This document shows positions 26,494 to 33,289 of a stretch of DNA of 37,176 nucleotides, one piece after another. Source of the stretch: Lachnospiraceae bacterium. GTDB taxonomy: Bacteria; Bacillota; Clostridia; Lachnospirales; Lachnospiraceae. The notes below the pieces were generated by a model. That model made no database searches, was not told the origin of the DNA, and was given only the letters and a program-made list of their open reading frames with translations. Within the stretch, counting starts at the first letter, position 1. Every line of letters begins with the position of its first letter. Position numbers and translations under genes: made by a program. Location of the stretch: NCBI GenBank assembly GCA_017625255.1, contig JAGALK010000041.1, forward strand, positions 1-37,176, in the 5' to 3' direction.

Positions 26494-27645
26494 TTATAAC
26501 ATACTTGAACCCTGACACTCCGGAGTCAGTCCAAATATGTCTAAAATCGTAGCTGCAATGTCACAAAAGCCTTCTCTTGTGCCAAAATCCAAACCGGAAG
26601 GAATATTTTCCCCTACCATTAAAAATGGCGTATATTCTCTGGAATGGTCCGTAGATGGTGTACTTGGATCACAGCCATGGTCTGCAGTAATCATCAGCAC
26701 ATCCTCTTTGCGCATTCGACGAAGAAGTTTCGGTATCTGTGCATCAAAGTAGGTTAATGCCTTCGCATAGCCATCCACATCATTTCTATGTCCATACAGC
26801 ATATCATAATCTACAAGATTCGTAAAACATAAGCCTTCAAAATCTTTTTCCATATACTCCAATGTTTTTTCAATGCCTTCTTCGTTGCCTGCGGTACGCA
26901 CAAATTCCGTTATACCCCGTTCTGCGAAAATATCAATGATTTTTCCCACAGAAAGTACATCATAGCCTTCGGATTTCAACTGATCCAGCATAGTAATCTC
27001 CGGCGGCTGCAAAGAAAAATCATGGCGTCTGGAGGTTCTTGTAAATTTTCCTGCTTCTCCTGTAAATGGTCTGGCAATCACGCGTCCCACGCCATGCTCA
27101 CCTTGCAAAAGCTCTCTTGCAATCTGACAGTATTCATACAACTTTTCTACAGGAACAATTTTTTCATGCGCAGCTATTTGAAATACCGAATCCGCAGATG
27201 TATATACAATTAAGTCACCTGTATTTAAGTGTTGTTCTCCATAATCTCGAATGACATCTGTACCGGAATATGGCTTATTGCATAATACTCCGCGATTTAT
27301 TCTTTTTTTGAATTCCTCGATGACTGCTTTTGGAAATCCTTTTGGATAAGTTGGTAACGGCGCTTGGGATACTACACCTGCAATTTCCCAATGTCCGATT
27401 GTTGTATCCTTTCCCTTAGATAATTCCTGCATACGGGCATAGGAACCTGTTGGATTTGGTTCTTTTTCACCGATATCTACGCCTTCTATATTAAAAAATC
27501 CCAGTTTTCTCATATTAGGCATGGAAAAATAGCGGCTTTTTGATGCAGCAAGAAGTGTATTGCTTCCTGCATCGCCATATTCTGCTGCATCCGGCATTTC
27601 TCCGATGCCTACGCTGTCTAGTACGATTAAAAATACTCTCTTCAC
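26494..27645 (-). CDS. deoB: Phosphopentomutase
   Basis: DeoB interconverts (deoxy)ribose 1- and 5-phosphate in nucleoside salvage. It belongs to the alkaline phosphatase superfamily with two Mn ions. Metal-binding motifs visible are IVLDSVGIGEMPDA near the N-terminus, HLNTGDLIVYTSADSV, YGHRNDVDGY and ITADHGCDPSTPSTDHSRE (given in part). The start is GTG at 27645, 6 nt after AGGAGG (383 residues); upstream in-frame codons lack a site. No other deo gene is nearby, only nhaC downstream. Confidence 0.95.
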   Translation of the reverse strand: MKRVFLIVLDSVGIGEMPDAAEYGDAGSNTLLAASKSRYFSMPNMRKLGFFNIEGVDIGEKEPNPTGSYARMQELSKGKDTTIGHWEIAGVVSQAPLPTYPKGFPKAVIEEFKKRINRGVLCNKPYSGTDVIRDYGEQHLNTGDLIVYTSADSVFQIAAHEKIVPVEKLYEYCQIARELLQGEHGVGRVIARPFTGEAGKFTRTSRRHDFSLQPPEITMLDQLKSEGYDVLSVGKIIDIFAERGITEFVRTAGNEEGIEKTLEYMEKDFEGLCFTNLVDYDMLYGHRNDVDGYAKALTYFDAQIPKLLRRMRKEDVLMITADHGCDPSTPSTDHSREYTPFLMVGENIPSGLDFGTREGFCDIAATILDIFGLTPECQGSSML

Positions 27646-27668
27646 TTTGCACCTCCTGTACACAATAC

Positions 27669-27704
27669 AAATAACCACAGATTACAATTTTCCTGTGGGT
27701 ATTA
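27669..27704 (-). promoter_or_regulatory. Inverted repeat in the deoB leader
   Basis: AATAACCACAG and CTGTGGGTATT (27669-27679 and 27692-27704 region) form an 11-bp inverted repeat with one mismatch, 20 to 60 bp upstream of the deoB start. It is not followed by a T-run on the deoB strand. It may be a leader hairpin or operator. Confidence 0.3.
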
Positions 27705-27720
27705 TTTTACCATATTCTAT

Positions 27721-27739
27721 TATAGTTTGTAAAACTATA
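27721..27739. promoter_or_regulatory. Perfect palindrome overlapping a -10 upstream of deoB
   Basis: TATAGTTT-GTA-AAACTATA is a perfect 8-bp inverted repeat with a 3-nt centre, about 80 bp upstream of deoB. On the minus strand its end supplies most of a TATAAT hexamer, so a repressor bound here would block that promoter. No matching -35 is clear. The 212-bp gap from deoB to the next gene holds no other feature. Confidence 0.35.
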
Positions 27740-27857
27740 GACAGACTTATCCTGTTATTAATTTATAAAATTATTTTCTGTGAACATAGATACGACCGTA
27801 TCTAAGACTCTCTACCTGATTTGACTTTGATTGTTTTATCCAAAGATGCACAGACAT

Positions 27858-28142
27858 TTACATTTGTGCTATAAAATCCTCAATACTTTCAACTTTTGCC
27901 GCCAGCTTCATCCATTTGCTTAAAATTTGAATGTCATGTTCCTTCTGAATCTTATCTTTTATATCTTCTGGTACTTCCTCTATATCCGTAAGAAACTCCA
28001 TTATAGACTCAATTTTTCCTTCAATTTTTGTTTTTTCTACAGCAGCTTCTACCGCTGCTTCCACTGCTGCTTCTACCGCTGCTTCTACTGCTGCTTCTAC
28101 CGCCGCTTCGATTTGATCATCCAGAAATTCCTGCAAATACAT
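27858..28142 (-). CDS. Possible intragenic small protein (C-terminal Rpn, antitoxin-like)
   Basis: Inside the Rpn gene, codon 210 is ATG with GGAGG (28151-28155) exactly 8 nt upstream, within CTGGAGGTAGGATAT. Starting there in the same frame gives a 94-residue protein: MYLQEFLDDQ, the EAAV repeats, then a helical C-terminal domain (KIESIMEFLTDIEEVPED, LSKWMKLAAKVESIEDF). This matches the layout reported for E. coli RpnA, where a short C-terminal product neutralises the long nuclease. The signal is direct, but that it is used here is an inference. Confidence 0.45.
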   Translation of the reverse strand: MYLQEFLDDQIEAAVEAAVEAAVEAAVEAAVEAAVEKTKIEGKIESIMEFLTDIEEVPEDIKDKIQKEHDIQILSKWMKLAAKVESIEDFIAQM

Positions 28143-28769
28143 ATATCCTACCTCCAGCGTTCGATCTCTCTTTAGACTTTGCACTCTGTTATGCAGATAC
28201 CTTACCGTTTCGTCATCATTCTTTTCTACAACCTCATCTGTGCTATTTTCTACATATTGTAGAAAATGAATTAATTCCTCTGGAACATCTGCCTTATTTT
28301 TTCCTTTTGTATTTAGAAAAATTCGTCGTGTCTCATCATTCAGACAAACATCTGCTTCCTTACAATATGGCTCAAATACATAGCGGTACATCTGCTTTCC
28401 AAAAGGGTCAAATGTGCAGATAAATACAATGTAACTTGGCTTTAAATTTGTATAATCTTCACCGGGCTTCAAAGATGTTATATCCATCTCTGCCTGATAA
28501 AACCGACTGCGTTTCGCCAGATTTTTTTTATCTTCATTCTGCATTTCGATATCATAACTAACTTCTAACGCATCTTTAGCATAAATATCCAACCGTACAC
28601 TTTTATAATCCGTACTATAAAACATTGTATGCTCTGCATGTACTTTAACCTTTTGAATGTCTTTTCCAATAATGGTCTGTAATACCAGACGACAAGCTTC
28701 TTCATCCTGCATGGCTGCTGCAAACAAATATGCATTGCTTAAATCTAAATCCTGAAATTTTTTGCTCAT
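27858..28769 (-). CDS. Rpn-family PD-(D/E)XK nuclease / transposase-like protein
   Basis: A 303-residue member of the Rpn (recombination-promoting nuclease, PDDEXK_2) group. The N-terminal nuclease domain (about 1-200) has SNAYLFAAAMQDEEACR and the catalytic strand pattern VRLDIYAKD...YDIEMQ (Asp, Glu-x-Gln), followed by RSRFYQAEMD and PSYIVFICTFDPFG. Then come an EAAV repeat (about 220-243) and a small C-terminal domain. In E. coli RpnA, the C-terminal domain is also made alone from an internal start and restrains the toxic full-length nuclease, which has antiphage activity. This gene shows a strong internal start (see 27858-28142). AGGGGG lies 7 nt before the ATG, inside a hairpin loop. It stands alone, with no transposon ends seen. 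Confidence 0.88.
   Translation of the reverse strand: MSKKFQDLDLSNAYLFAAAMQDEEACRLVLQTIIGKDIQKVKVHAEHTMFYSTDYKSVRLDIYAKDALEVSYDIEMQNEDKKNLAKRSRFYQAEMDITSLKPGEDYTNLKPSYIVFICTFDPFGKQMYRYVFEPYCKEADVCLNDETRRIFLNTKGKNKADVPEELIHFLQYVENSTDEVVEKNDDETVRYLHNRVQSLKRDRTLEVGYMYLQEFLDDQIEAAVEAAVEAAVEAAVEAAVEAAVEKTKIEGKIESIMEFLTDIEEVPEDIKDKIQKEHDIQILSKWMKLAAKVESIEDFIAQM
28042..28109 (-). repeat. 12-bp tandem repeat encoding EAAV units in the Rpn gene
   Basis: About 5.7 copies of a 12-bp unit of the form GCNGCTTCNACN (plus-strand reading), differing only at third codon positions, code for repeated Glu-Ala-Ala-Val. The unit is a multiple of three, so copy-number change would lengthen or shorten a helical linker without shifting the frame. 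Confidence 0.9.
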
Positions 28770-28798
28770 AGGCTTACCCCCTGTAATTGGATAAGCCT
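28770..28798 (-). promoter_or_regulatory. Leader hairpin holding the Rpn ribosome site in its loop
   Basis: AGGCTTA (28770-28776) and TAAGCCT (28792-28798) are a perfect 7-bp inverted repeat that ends one base before the Rpn ATG; the AGGGGG site lies in the intervening 15-nt loop. This could modulate translation. Confidence 0.35.
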
Positions 28799-28833
28799 GC
28801 CTATAAAAATATTATAATATCATTTAACCTATT

Positions 28834-29007
28834 TTACAATATGTCAAAAAATTTCTTCGTTCCTTTATAAATTTTTATTCTGCATTTAGCAGTTACTTTT
28901 GGATTGTTCTTGGATTTTGCCGTGATAGTAACCTTTGTAACTTTCTTTGCTGCTGCCAAAACAGCAGTATCTCCTGCAAATGTTTCTATTGAAGCATTCT
29001 TTGAAGA
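28834..29007 (-). pseudogene. 3' remnant of an Ig-like (Big_2-type) domain gene
   Basis: Immediately after the spoIIIAH terminator, one minus-strand frame is open for 57 codons without a start: GDTAVLAAAKKVTKVTITAKSK, then NNPKVTAKCRIKIYKGTKKF and a TAA. The pattern 'AKSKNNPKVTAKCRIKIY' resembles the end of bacterial Ig-like (Big_2) repeats of surface proteins. There is no ribosome site or initiation codon at its upstream edge. I read it as the truncated tail of a lost gene; the family match is by eye. The same stretch contains TTGACA and TATAAT hexamers that may form the Rpn promoter, though their spacing is poor. Confidence 0.45.
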
Positions 29008-29008
29008 T

Positions 29009-29040
29009 TAAAAAAACAGGGAATTTTCTTCCCTGTTTTT
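29009..29040 (-). terminator. Terminator after spoIIIAH
   Basis: AAAAACAGGGAA (29012-29023 region) pairs with TTCCCTGTTTTT (ending at 29040) over a 5-nt loop, with a T-run on the minus strand. It lies 16 bp after the spoIIIAH stop and ends the spoIIIA operon. Confidence 0.88.
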
Positions 29041-29055
29041 CTGATTCTGAATATT

Positions 29056-29898
29056 TTACATTTCTGTTCCACTTTCCGTAGCTTCAGCTGTTTCGGTAGT
29101 TTCTGCAGCTTCTGAACCTGCCGGAGCCTGCGTCTGTGTATCTGCCTGTGTTCCCCCTGCTTCACTTTCTGTGGTTGATGTACCATCCTTAGCAGAAGCA
29201 TCTATTGGTGTAATAATAATATTCTCTGCACTGATATTGGTTTTTCGCTTTACAATATCCTCTACCTGAGCTCTCTTTGCATCTGTAACATCCCCCATAT
29301 TTAAAACCACATCTACCGCTTCCTCTGTAATGCTGACCACAACATCGGTAAATCCCTTTGCCTCTAAAAGCATTTCTGCCGCAGCTTCTCTTTCTGCCAC
29401 ATCTGTTAAGGCAATCATTTCATCCACTGCCGCCTGCTTTTGTTCATCCGTAAGAGTTGTGCTGTTTACAATACCAAGCAAAGTTTCTTTGTTTTTTGCT
29501 CTCACCTGTTCTCTTGCTAGTTTCATTTCTGCCGCAAAATCTACACTACTTACTGTAGAACTGGTTAATACCGCTTCTCCTGGATTTTCACCCACCTGCG
29601 CTTCTGCGGACATCTCTGTACCTGCTGATACTTCACCATCTTCTACTGCCACATCCATACCATCCATCTCTGTAGATGCAGATACCTCTAACCCTGAATC
29701 ATCCGTATCTGTAAAAATATCTCCCTCTAAAATTGTATCGTCTGAAATTTCATAAGAATCTTCTGTAAGATTAGCACTCGCTTCCTGCGCTGCTGTACCG
29801 TCGAGATTACTTCTTGTGTAACTCACATATCCGGCAACAGCAATCATAAGTGCCAGCGCTGTAATAATCACTTGATTTTTCTGGAATACTTTCTTCAC
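29056..29898 (-). CDS. spoIIIAH: Stage III sporulation protein AH
   Basis: SpoIIIAH is the mother-cell membrane protein that pairs with forespore SpoIIQ across the intermembrane space to form the feeding-tube channel. The 280-residue protein has a short cytoplasmic start, one membrane helix (about 10-27), an acidic Ser/Thr-rich linker, and a conserved ring-forming domain (FAAEMKLAREQVRAKNKETL, LLEAKGFTDVVVSITEEAVDVVL). The C-terminal tail is an unusually long Thr/Glu/Ala-rich extension. The start is GTG, overlapping the spoIIIAG TAG by one base, 7 nt after GGAGG. Last gene of the operon. Confidence 0.92.
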   Translation of the reverse strand: MKKVFQKNQVIITALALMIAVAGYVSYTRSNLDGTAAQEASANLTEDSYEISDDTILEGDIFTDTDDSGLEVSASTEMDGMDVAVEDGEVSAGTEMSAEAQVGENPGEAVLTSSTVSSVDFAAEMKLAREQVRAKNKETLLGIVNSTTLTDEQKQAAVDEMIALTDVAEREAAAEMLLEAKGFTDVVVSITEEAVDVVLNMGDVTDAKRAQVEDIVKRKTNISAENIIITPIDASAKDGTSTTESEAGGTQADTQTQAPAGSEAAETTETAEATESGTEM

Positions 29899-30494
29899 TA
29901 TTTTTCCTCCTGCATATTCATCTTAACTACTTTTATTCTATTCACATCAATTTGGAATAATGCCATAACTGCTTCAGAAATATTCTGTTTTACCTGTGTA
30001 TTTTCACCACCCTGTGCAACAACCAATATTCCGGCTATTTTAGGTGTCAGTTCTTTTCCCACAAAGGGCACCTGACCATCTTCGTTTTCTTCGTATACAG
30101 TAGCTTCGCTGCTTATGGTCTGACTTTCCTTTCGATTTCCTCCTGCACTATCTGACTCAGTACTATTTGTAGTGTCCATGCTGCTGTCTTTTTCTATCAC
30201 ACTTTCACCGGAATCCTCCAAAGTAATCATCACTTCCACATGACCTGCACCATCAATCTTCGCCAATGTATTTTCTAATTTTTGCTCTAATTCCTCTGCA
30301 TAGGTCATTTCTATAACAGCTTCCTTTGTTTGTACTTTTACATTCGCTTCCTTTACAGACTTCTCCCCTCCTTTCTCCTCTTCCACAGGTATAGCAAGAA
30401 TCATCAACAATATTCCGGCAAGAATCACAATTGTCCATTGACTCTTATCCCACTTCTGCCATGCCTTATTCTTAAAAAAATCATTTATCTTCAT
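29898..30494 (-). CDS. spoIIIAG: Stage III sporulation protein AG
   Basis: SpoIIIAG forms a large ring in the mother-cell membrane as part of the SpoIIIA-SpoIIQ channel. The 198-residue protein has one membrane helix (about residues 20-37, WTIVILAGILLMILAIP). The ring-building domain has YAEELEQKLENTLAKIDGAG and VEVMITLEDSGE, then a polar insert and LTPKIAGILVVAQGGENTQVKQNISEAV (in part). It starts 4 bp after spoIIIAF and ends in TAG. Confidence 0.93.
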   Translation of the reverse strand: MKINDFFKNKAWQKWDKSQWTIVILAGILLMILAIPVEEEKGGEKSVKEANVKVQTKEAVIEMTYAEELEQKLENTLAKIDGAGHVEVMITLEDSGESVIEKDSSMDTTNSTESDSAGGNRKESQTISSEATVYEENEDGQVPFVGKELTPKIAGILVVAQGGENTQVKQNISEAVMALFQIDVNRIKVVKMNMQEEK

Positions 30495-30498
30495 TTGC

Positions 30499-31023
30499 CT
30501 ACTCCCTTATGCTAATTCTGTTTTCTTCCATTTGATAATATTCTGCAATTTTACTCTTCAAAGCAGCTAGATTTACGCTTTCCATAGAATTGTCTGCACT
30601 TCTGTTTTTTTCTGCCGGTTCTACCTGCATAATAATATTTTCCACAGCATATTCCTCATTCATTTCTACCCCAATGCTTCTCACCTGATATCCTGCATCT
30701 TCAGCCATCAGACAAACATCCTTTTGAATAATTTCTTCATAATGCTGTATGTAATATTCATCATCCAAAAATTCCAATTTTTCCTGATCATTTTTTATAC
30801 TGTCTAACCCTTGCCAGAAACTATCATAAGAAATTTTGTCAAAAAAATCCTCCGATCTTCCGGTTGCAGATAAAACCGGGGTTATAAGCGTAACTACTAA
30901 AAGCATTTCCACAAAAAACTGTATATACCTTTTATATTCTTTTTTTGCAGTCAGAGAAGTAATTACCGTAAGCAGCAAAAATACCATGCTATAATTTTTT
31001 ACCCACTCAATAATCCCTGTCAT
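30499..31023 (-). CDS. spoIIIAF: Stage III sporulation protein AF
   Basis: SpoIIIAF is a two-helix membrane protein of the SpoIIIA complex with a ring-type soluble domain. I start it at 31023 (174 residues): MTGIIEWVKNYSMVFLLL, with AGGAGG 5 nt upstream; the longer in-frame ORF overlaps spoIIIAE. Hydrophobic segments are at about residues 10-26 and 36-52. The C-terminal part has EEYAVENIIMQVEPAEKN and SKIAEYYQMEENRISI, typical of the family. Confidence 0.92.
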   Translation of the reverse strand: MTGIIEWVKNYSMVFLLLTVITSLTAKKEYKRYIQFFVEMLLVVTLITPVLSATGRSEDFFDKISYDSFWQGLDSIKNDQEKLEFLDDEYYIQHYEEIIQKDVCLMAEDAGYQVRSIGVEMNEEYAVENIIMQVEPAEKNRSADNSMESVNLAALKSKIAEYYQMEENRISIRE

Positions 31024-31024
31024 T

Positions 31025-32173
31025 TTATCCTCCTGCGGTAAAATTCGTCGCTGCACTGGTCAATGCAATAGTTAAAAAGAACAGCATTATACAAGTGCCA
31101 AGAATCTTTAAATACAACATTCCTCCTACAGAAACTCCATTCATGCCTCCAAGAAGCCGCTTATCCGCAACCGGTTCTAATACCGCTGCCAGCATTTTGT
31201 ACATTCCTGCCAAAAAAGCTACTTTTACATAGGGAACTGCGCAAAGCAATACCAAAATAATTAATGCCGCTGCACCTACACAGTTTTTGATTACCAGACC
31301 AGAGCTTAAAAAAATCTGCCCCATACCGCTCATAACATTCCCAATTCCCGGTATCATTTGCAATGTTTTCGCTACAGTATTTCCGGTTAATCTATCCATA
31401 GCCGGTGCAATTAACCCCTGAATGATATTAATACCAAAAATAACAGAAACGGTTATTTTTAACAGATTTTTTACCAGATCACAAATCAATTCTGCAAGCT
31501 TTTTAAAACGCTGACCATCCATAAGGTGATTCATAAATTCGATAATGACATAAATTTGTACCAAGGGTATTAAAAAATTATGTATCAGCCATTCCACTAT
31601 ATAAATTACACCAAAGGTCATACTATAGGCCGCTGCAGAAGAATTCAGATTCAGTGAAAATGAAATTGCCATGCAATAAGTAGGAATAAATACCTTCATA
31701 AAGCCAACCAGACTTTCCGTTGTCTGCAATACCGTCTCATTTAGTATAGAAAAAGACTGCAGCAGCAGAATCATCATGAAGCAATAGCATACCAGAAAAC
31801 AAATTTCTGAAATATAAGAATTTGAAAAGCTTCCTGCAAAATTCTTTACTATAGAAAATGCCAATGTCACCACCAGAAGCTCCAAAAACAATGCTTTATT
31901 TTCTGCAATTCCTCCTATTAAAATCTCTTTCAGATACTCGCCTACTGTTTCATAAGAAAAGCTTTCTCCCTCTCCCATAAGCATATGCACAATATCTTCA
32001 AAGCTGATTTTTTCCACCGTTTTTTCTCTTTTCAGGAAATTACTGATATCTGAAAAATCCATTTCCTCCATAAGCTCCTGTGTTTCCATTGTTAATGTTT
32101 CTTTTGCATACATATCCTGTCCACACAACAGGACTAAAAGAAAAATACATGCTGCCACTATATACCTTTTCAT
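31025..32173 (-). CDS. spoIIIAE: Stage III sporulation protein AE
   Basis: SpoIIIAE is the large multi-pass membrane subunit of the SpoIIIA complex. The 382-residue protein has a signal-like N-terminus (YIVAACIFLLVLLCG), an extracytoplasmic acidic stretch, and about seven hydrophobic helices; a conserved region reads GLIAPAMDRLTGNTVAKTLQMIPGIGN. The start overlaps spoIIIAD (ATGA, 4 nt) and the stop is 1 bp before the spoIIIAF ATG, so translation is coupled throughout. Confidence 0.94.
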   Translation of the reverse strand: MKRYIVAACIFLLVLLCGQDMYAKETLTMETQELMEEMDFSDISNFLKREKTVEKISFEDIVHMLMGEGESFSYETVGEYLKEILIGGIAENKALFLELLVVTLAFSIVKNFAGSFSNSYISEICFLVCYCFMMILLLQSFSILNETVLQTTESLVGFMKVFIPTYCMAISFSLNLNSSAAAYSMTFGVIYIVEWLIHNFLIPLVQIYVIIEFMNHLMDGQRFKKLAELICDLVKNLLKITVSVIFGINIIQGLIAPAMDRLTGNTVAKTLQMIPGIGNVMSGMGQIFLSSGLVIKNCVGAAALIILVLLCAVPYVKVAFLAGMYKMLAAVLEPVADKRLLGGMNGVSVGGMLYLKILGTCIMLFFLTIALTSAATNFTAGG

Positions 32174-32553
32174 AAAAGCTCTCCTATGGTTTCCATAAAT
32201 GCCAGCATAACCGGCATACTAAGTACCAGTATGGACAACTTTGCAAACAACTCAATCTGTCCGGCAATGGTCTGATATCCGGCATCTTTGCACACATTTG
32301 CAGCAAATTCTGCCACATAGGTAACGCCAATCATTTTCAATATCATGGCAACATAGGAGCCTTCAATATGTATATAGCTTTGCATTTTATCTGCATAGGA
32401 TAAAATAGCTTCCAGCTTTGTGGTAACAAACATAAATATGCACACACAAACTGCCATACTGATATAATAGCTATATTCCAGACGATAGTTTTTAAGCATC
32501 ATAGCAAAAAGCACTGCCACAATTCCTAGTATACTGATTTTTAAAATATCCAT
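32170..32553 (-). CDS. spoIIIAD: Stage III sporulation protein AD
   Basis: Membrane subunit of the SpoIIIA channel, 127 residues, with about four hydrophobic helices and the family segment GVTYVAEFAANVCKDAGYQTIAGQIELFAKL (only partly shown: FAANVCKDAG). It lies 8 bp after spoIIIAC and overlaps spoIIIAE. Confidence 0.93.
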   Translation of the reverse strand: MDILKISILGIVAVLFAMMLKNYRLEYSYYISMAVCVCIFMFVTTKLEAILSYADKMQSYIHIEGSYVAMILKMIGVTYVAEFAANVCKDAGYQTIAGQIELFAKLSILVLSMPVMLAFMETIGELL

Positions 32554-32561
32554 ATCGCCTC

Positions 32562-32756
32562 CTAAAGAGTAAATAAATCCTTCATGGTTTCAAACAATTC
32601 AAATATGTACGGCACAATCCAAAGCAAAACAATAATCAATCCTGCAAGGCTTGTTAAAAATGCCTGTTCCTCTCTTCCACTATGCTTTAATACCTGACTT
32701 AATACAGTAACCAAAATTCCCACCGCTGCAATTTTAAAAATTAAATTTACGCTCAT
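32562..32756 (-). CDS. spoIIIAC: Stage III sporulation protein AC
   Basis: A 64-residue membrane protein with two hydrophobic helices (about 5-22 and 34-50), usual for SpoIIIAC, which is homologous to the C-terminal part of SpoIIIAD. Motif VLKHSGREEQAFLTSLAGLI. AGAGGAG lies 4 nt before the ATG. It follows spoIIIAB by 20 bp. Confidence 0.93.
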   Translation of the reverse strand: MSVNLIFKIAAVGILVTVLSQVLKHSGREEQAFLTSLAGLIIVLLWIVPYIFELFETMKDLFTL

Positions 32757-32776
32757 ATGTCTCCTCTGCCTTCAAT

Positions 32777-33289
32777 TTACAGTAATAAAATAACCAGAAA
32801 CAATCCGGACAGAACACTGATTGTTCCATACAATTTCTGTTTTTCTTTCTTTTCTTCCATTGCCTGTACCACTTCATCCTCTAACTGTAAAAAATAAATT
32901 TCAGAAACCTTTGTATGATTTCCTTCCAATCCAAGACTCCTTGCAAGAGCAACAAAAAGCTCCTGTTCCTCTTTGTCCAAAAGAAGCTGTCCTTTTTTTG
33001 ATAAAAAAGCCTCTTCCCATAGCTTACCAATATCCGCTTCCTTGCTTTTTTCCATTTCTTCTGCAATCTGGTATAAAATATCCCCAAAGAGCCTTGACTT
33101 TCCCTTTGCAATTCTACGCAAAAGCTGTGCATAGGGCAGACGCAAATATTCTCTTTGTGTATCCGCCTGTGTAAAAATCTCTCTGCACTCCAACAATTGC
33201 TTTAAATGGTTATTCAAATAGCCGCAAAGCTCTCTTCCTATTCCTACTGTTCCTGCCAAAATGCACAAAATTCCCAAAACCTTTAGCAT
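32777..33289 (-). CDS. spoIIIAB: Stage III sporulation protein AB
   Basis: SpoIIIAB resembles GspF-like platform proteins and is thought to work with the SpoIIIAA ATPase. The 170-residue protein has an N-terminal hydrophobic segment (about 4-20), an inner helical soluble region with EEAFLSKKGQLLLDKEEQEL and LARSLGLEGNHTK, and a C-terminal helix (LYGTISVLSGLFLVILLL). Its ATG lies inside the last codons of spoIIIAA, a 7-nt overlap. Confidence 0.94.
   Translation of the reverse strand: MLKVLGILCILAGTVGIGRELCGYLNNHLKQLLECREIFTQADTQREYLRLPYAQLLRRIAKGKSRLFGDILYQIAEEMEKSKEADIGKLWEEAFLSKKGQLLLDKEEQELFVALARSLGLEGNHTKVSEIYFLQLEDEVVQAMEEKKEKQKLYGTISVLSGLFLVILLL

Noticed and set aside
28042..28109. CRISPR-like repeat array
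   Set aside because: Units are 12 bp, contiguous with no spacers, and encode an in-frame peptide repeat.
28028..28423. Plus-strand open frame rich in Leu/Pro over the Rpn gene
   Set aside because: It is the antisense shadow of the EAAV repeat; no ribosome site and a low-complexity product.
28986..29201. 71-codon minus-strand frame at the spoIIIAH 3' end
   Set aside because: Alternate frame of spoIIIAH running through its terminator; composition is that of a shadow.
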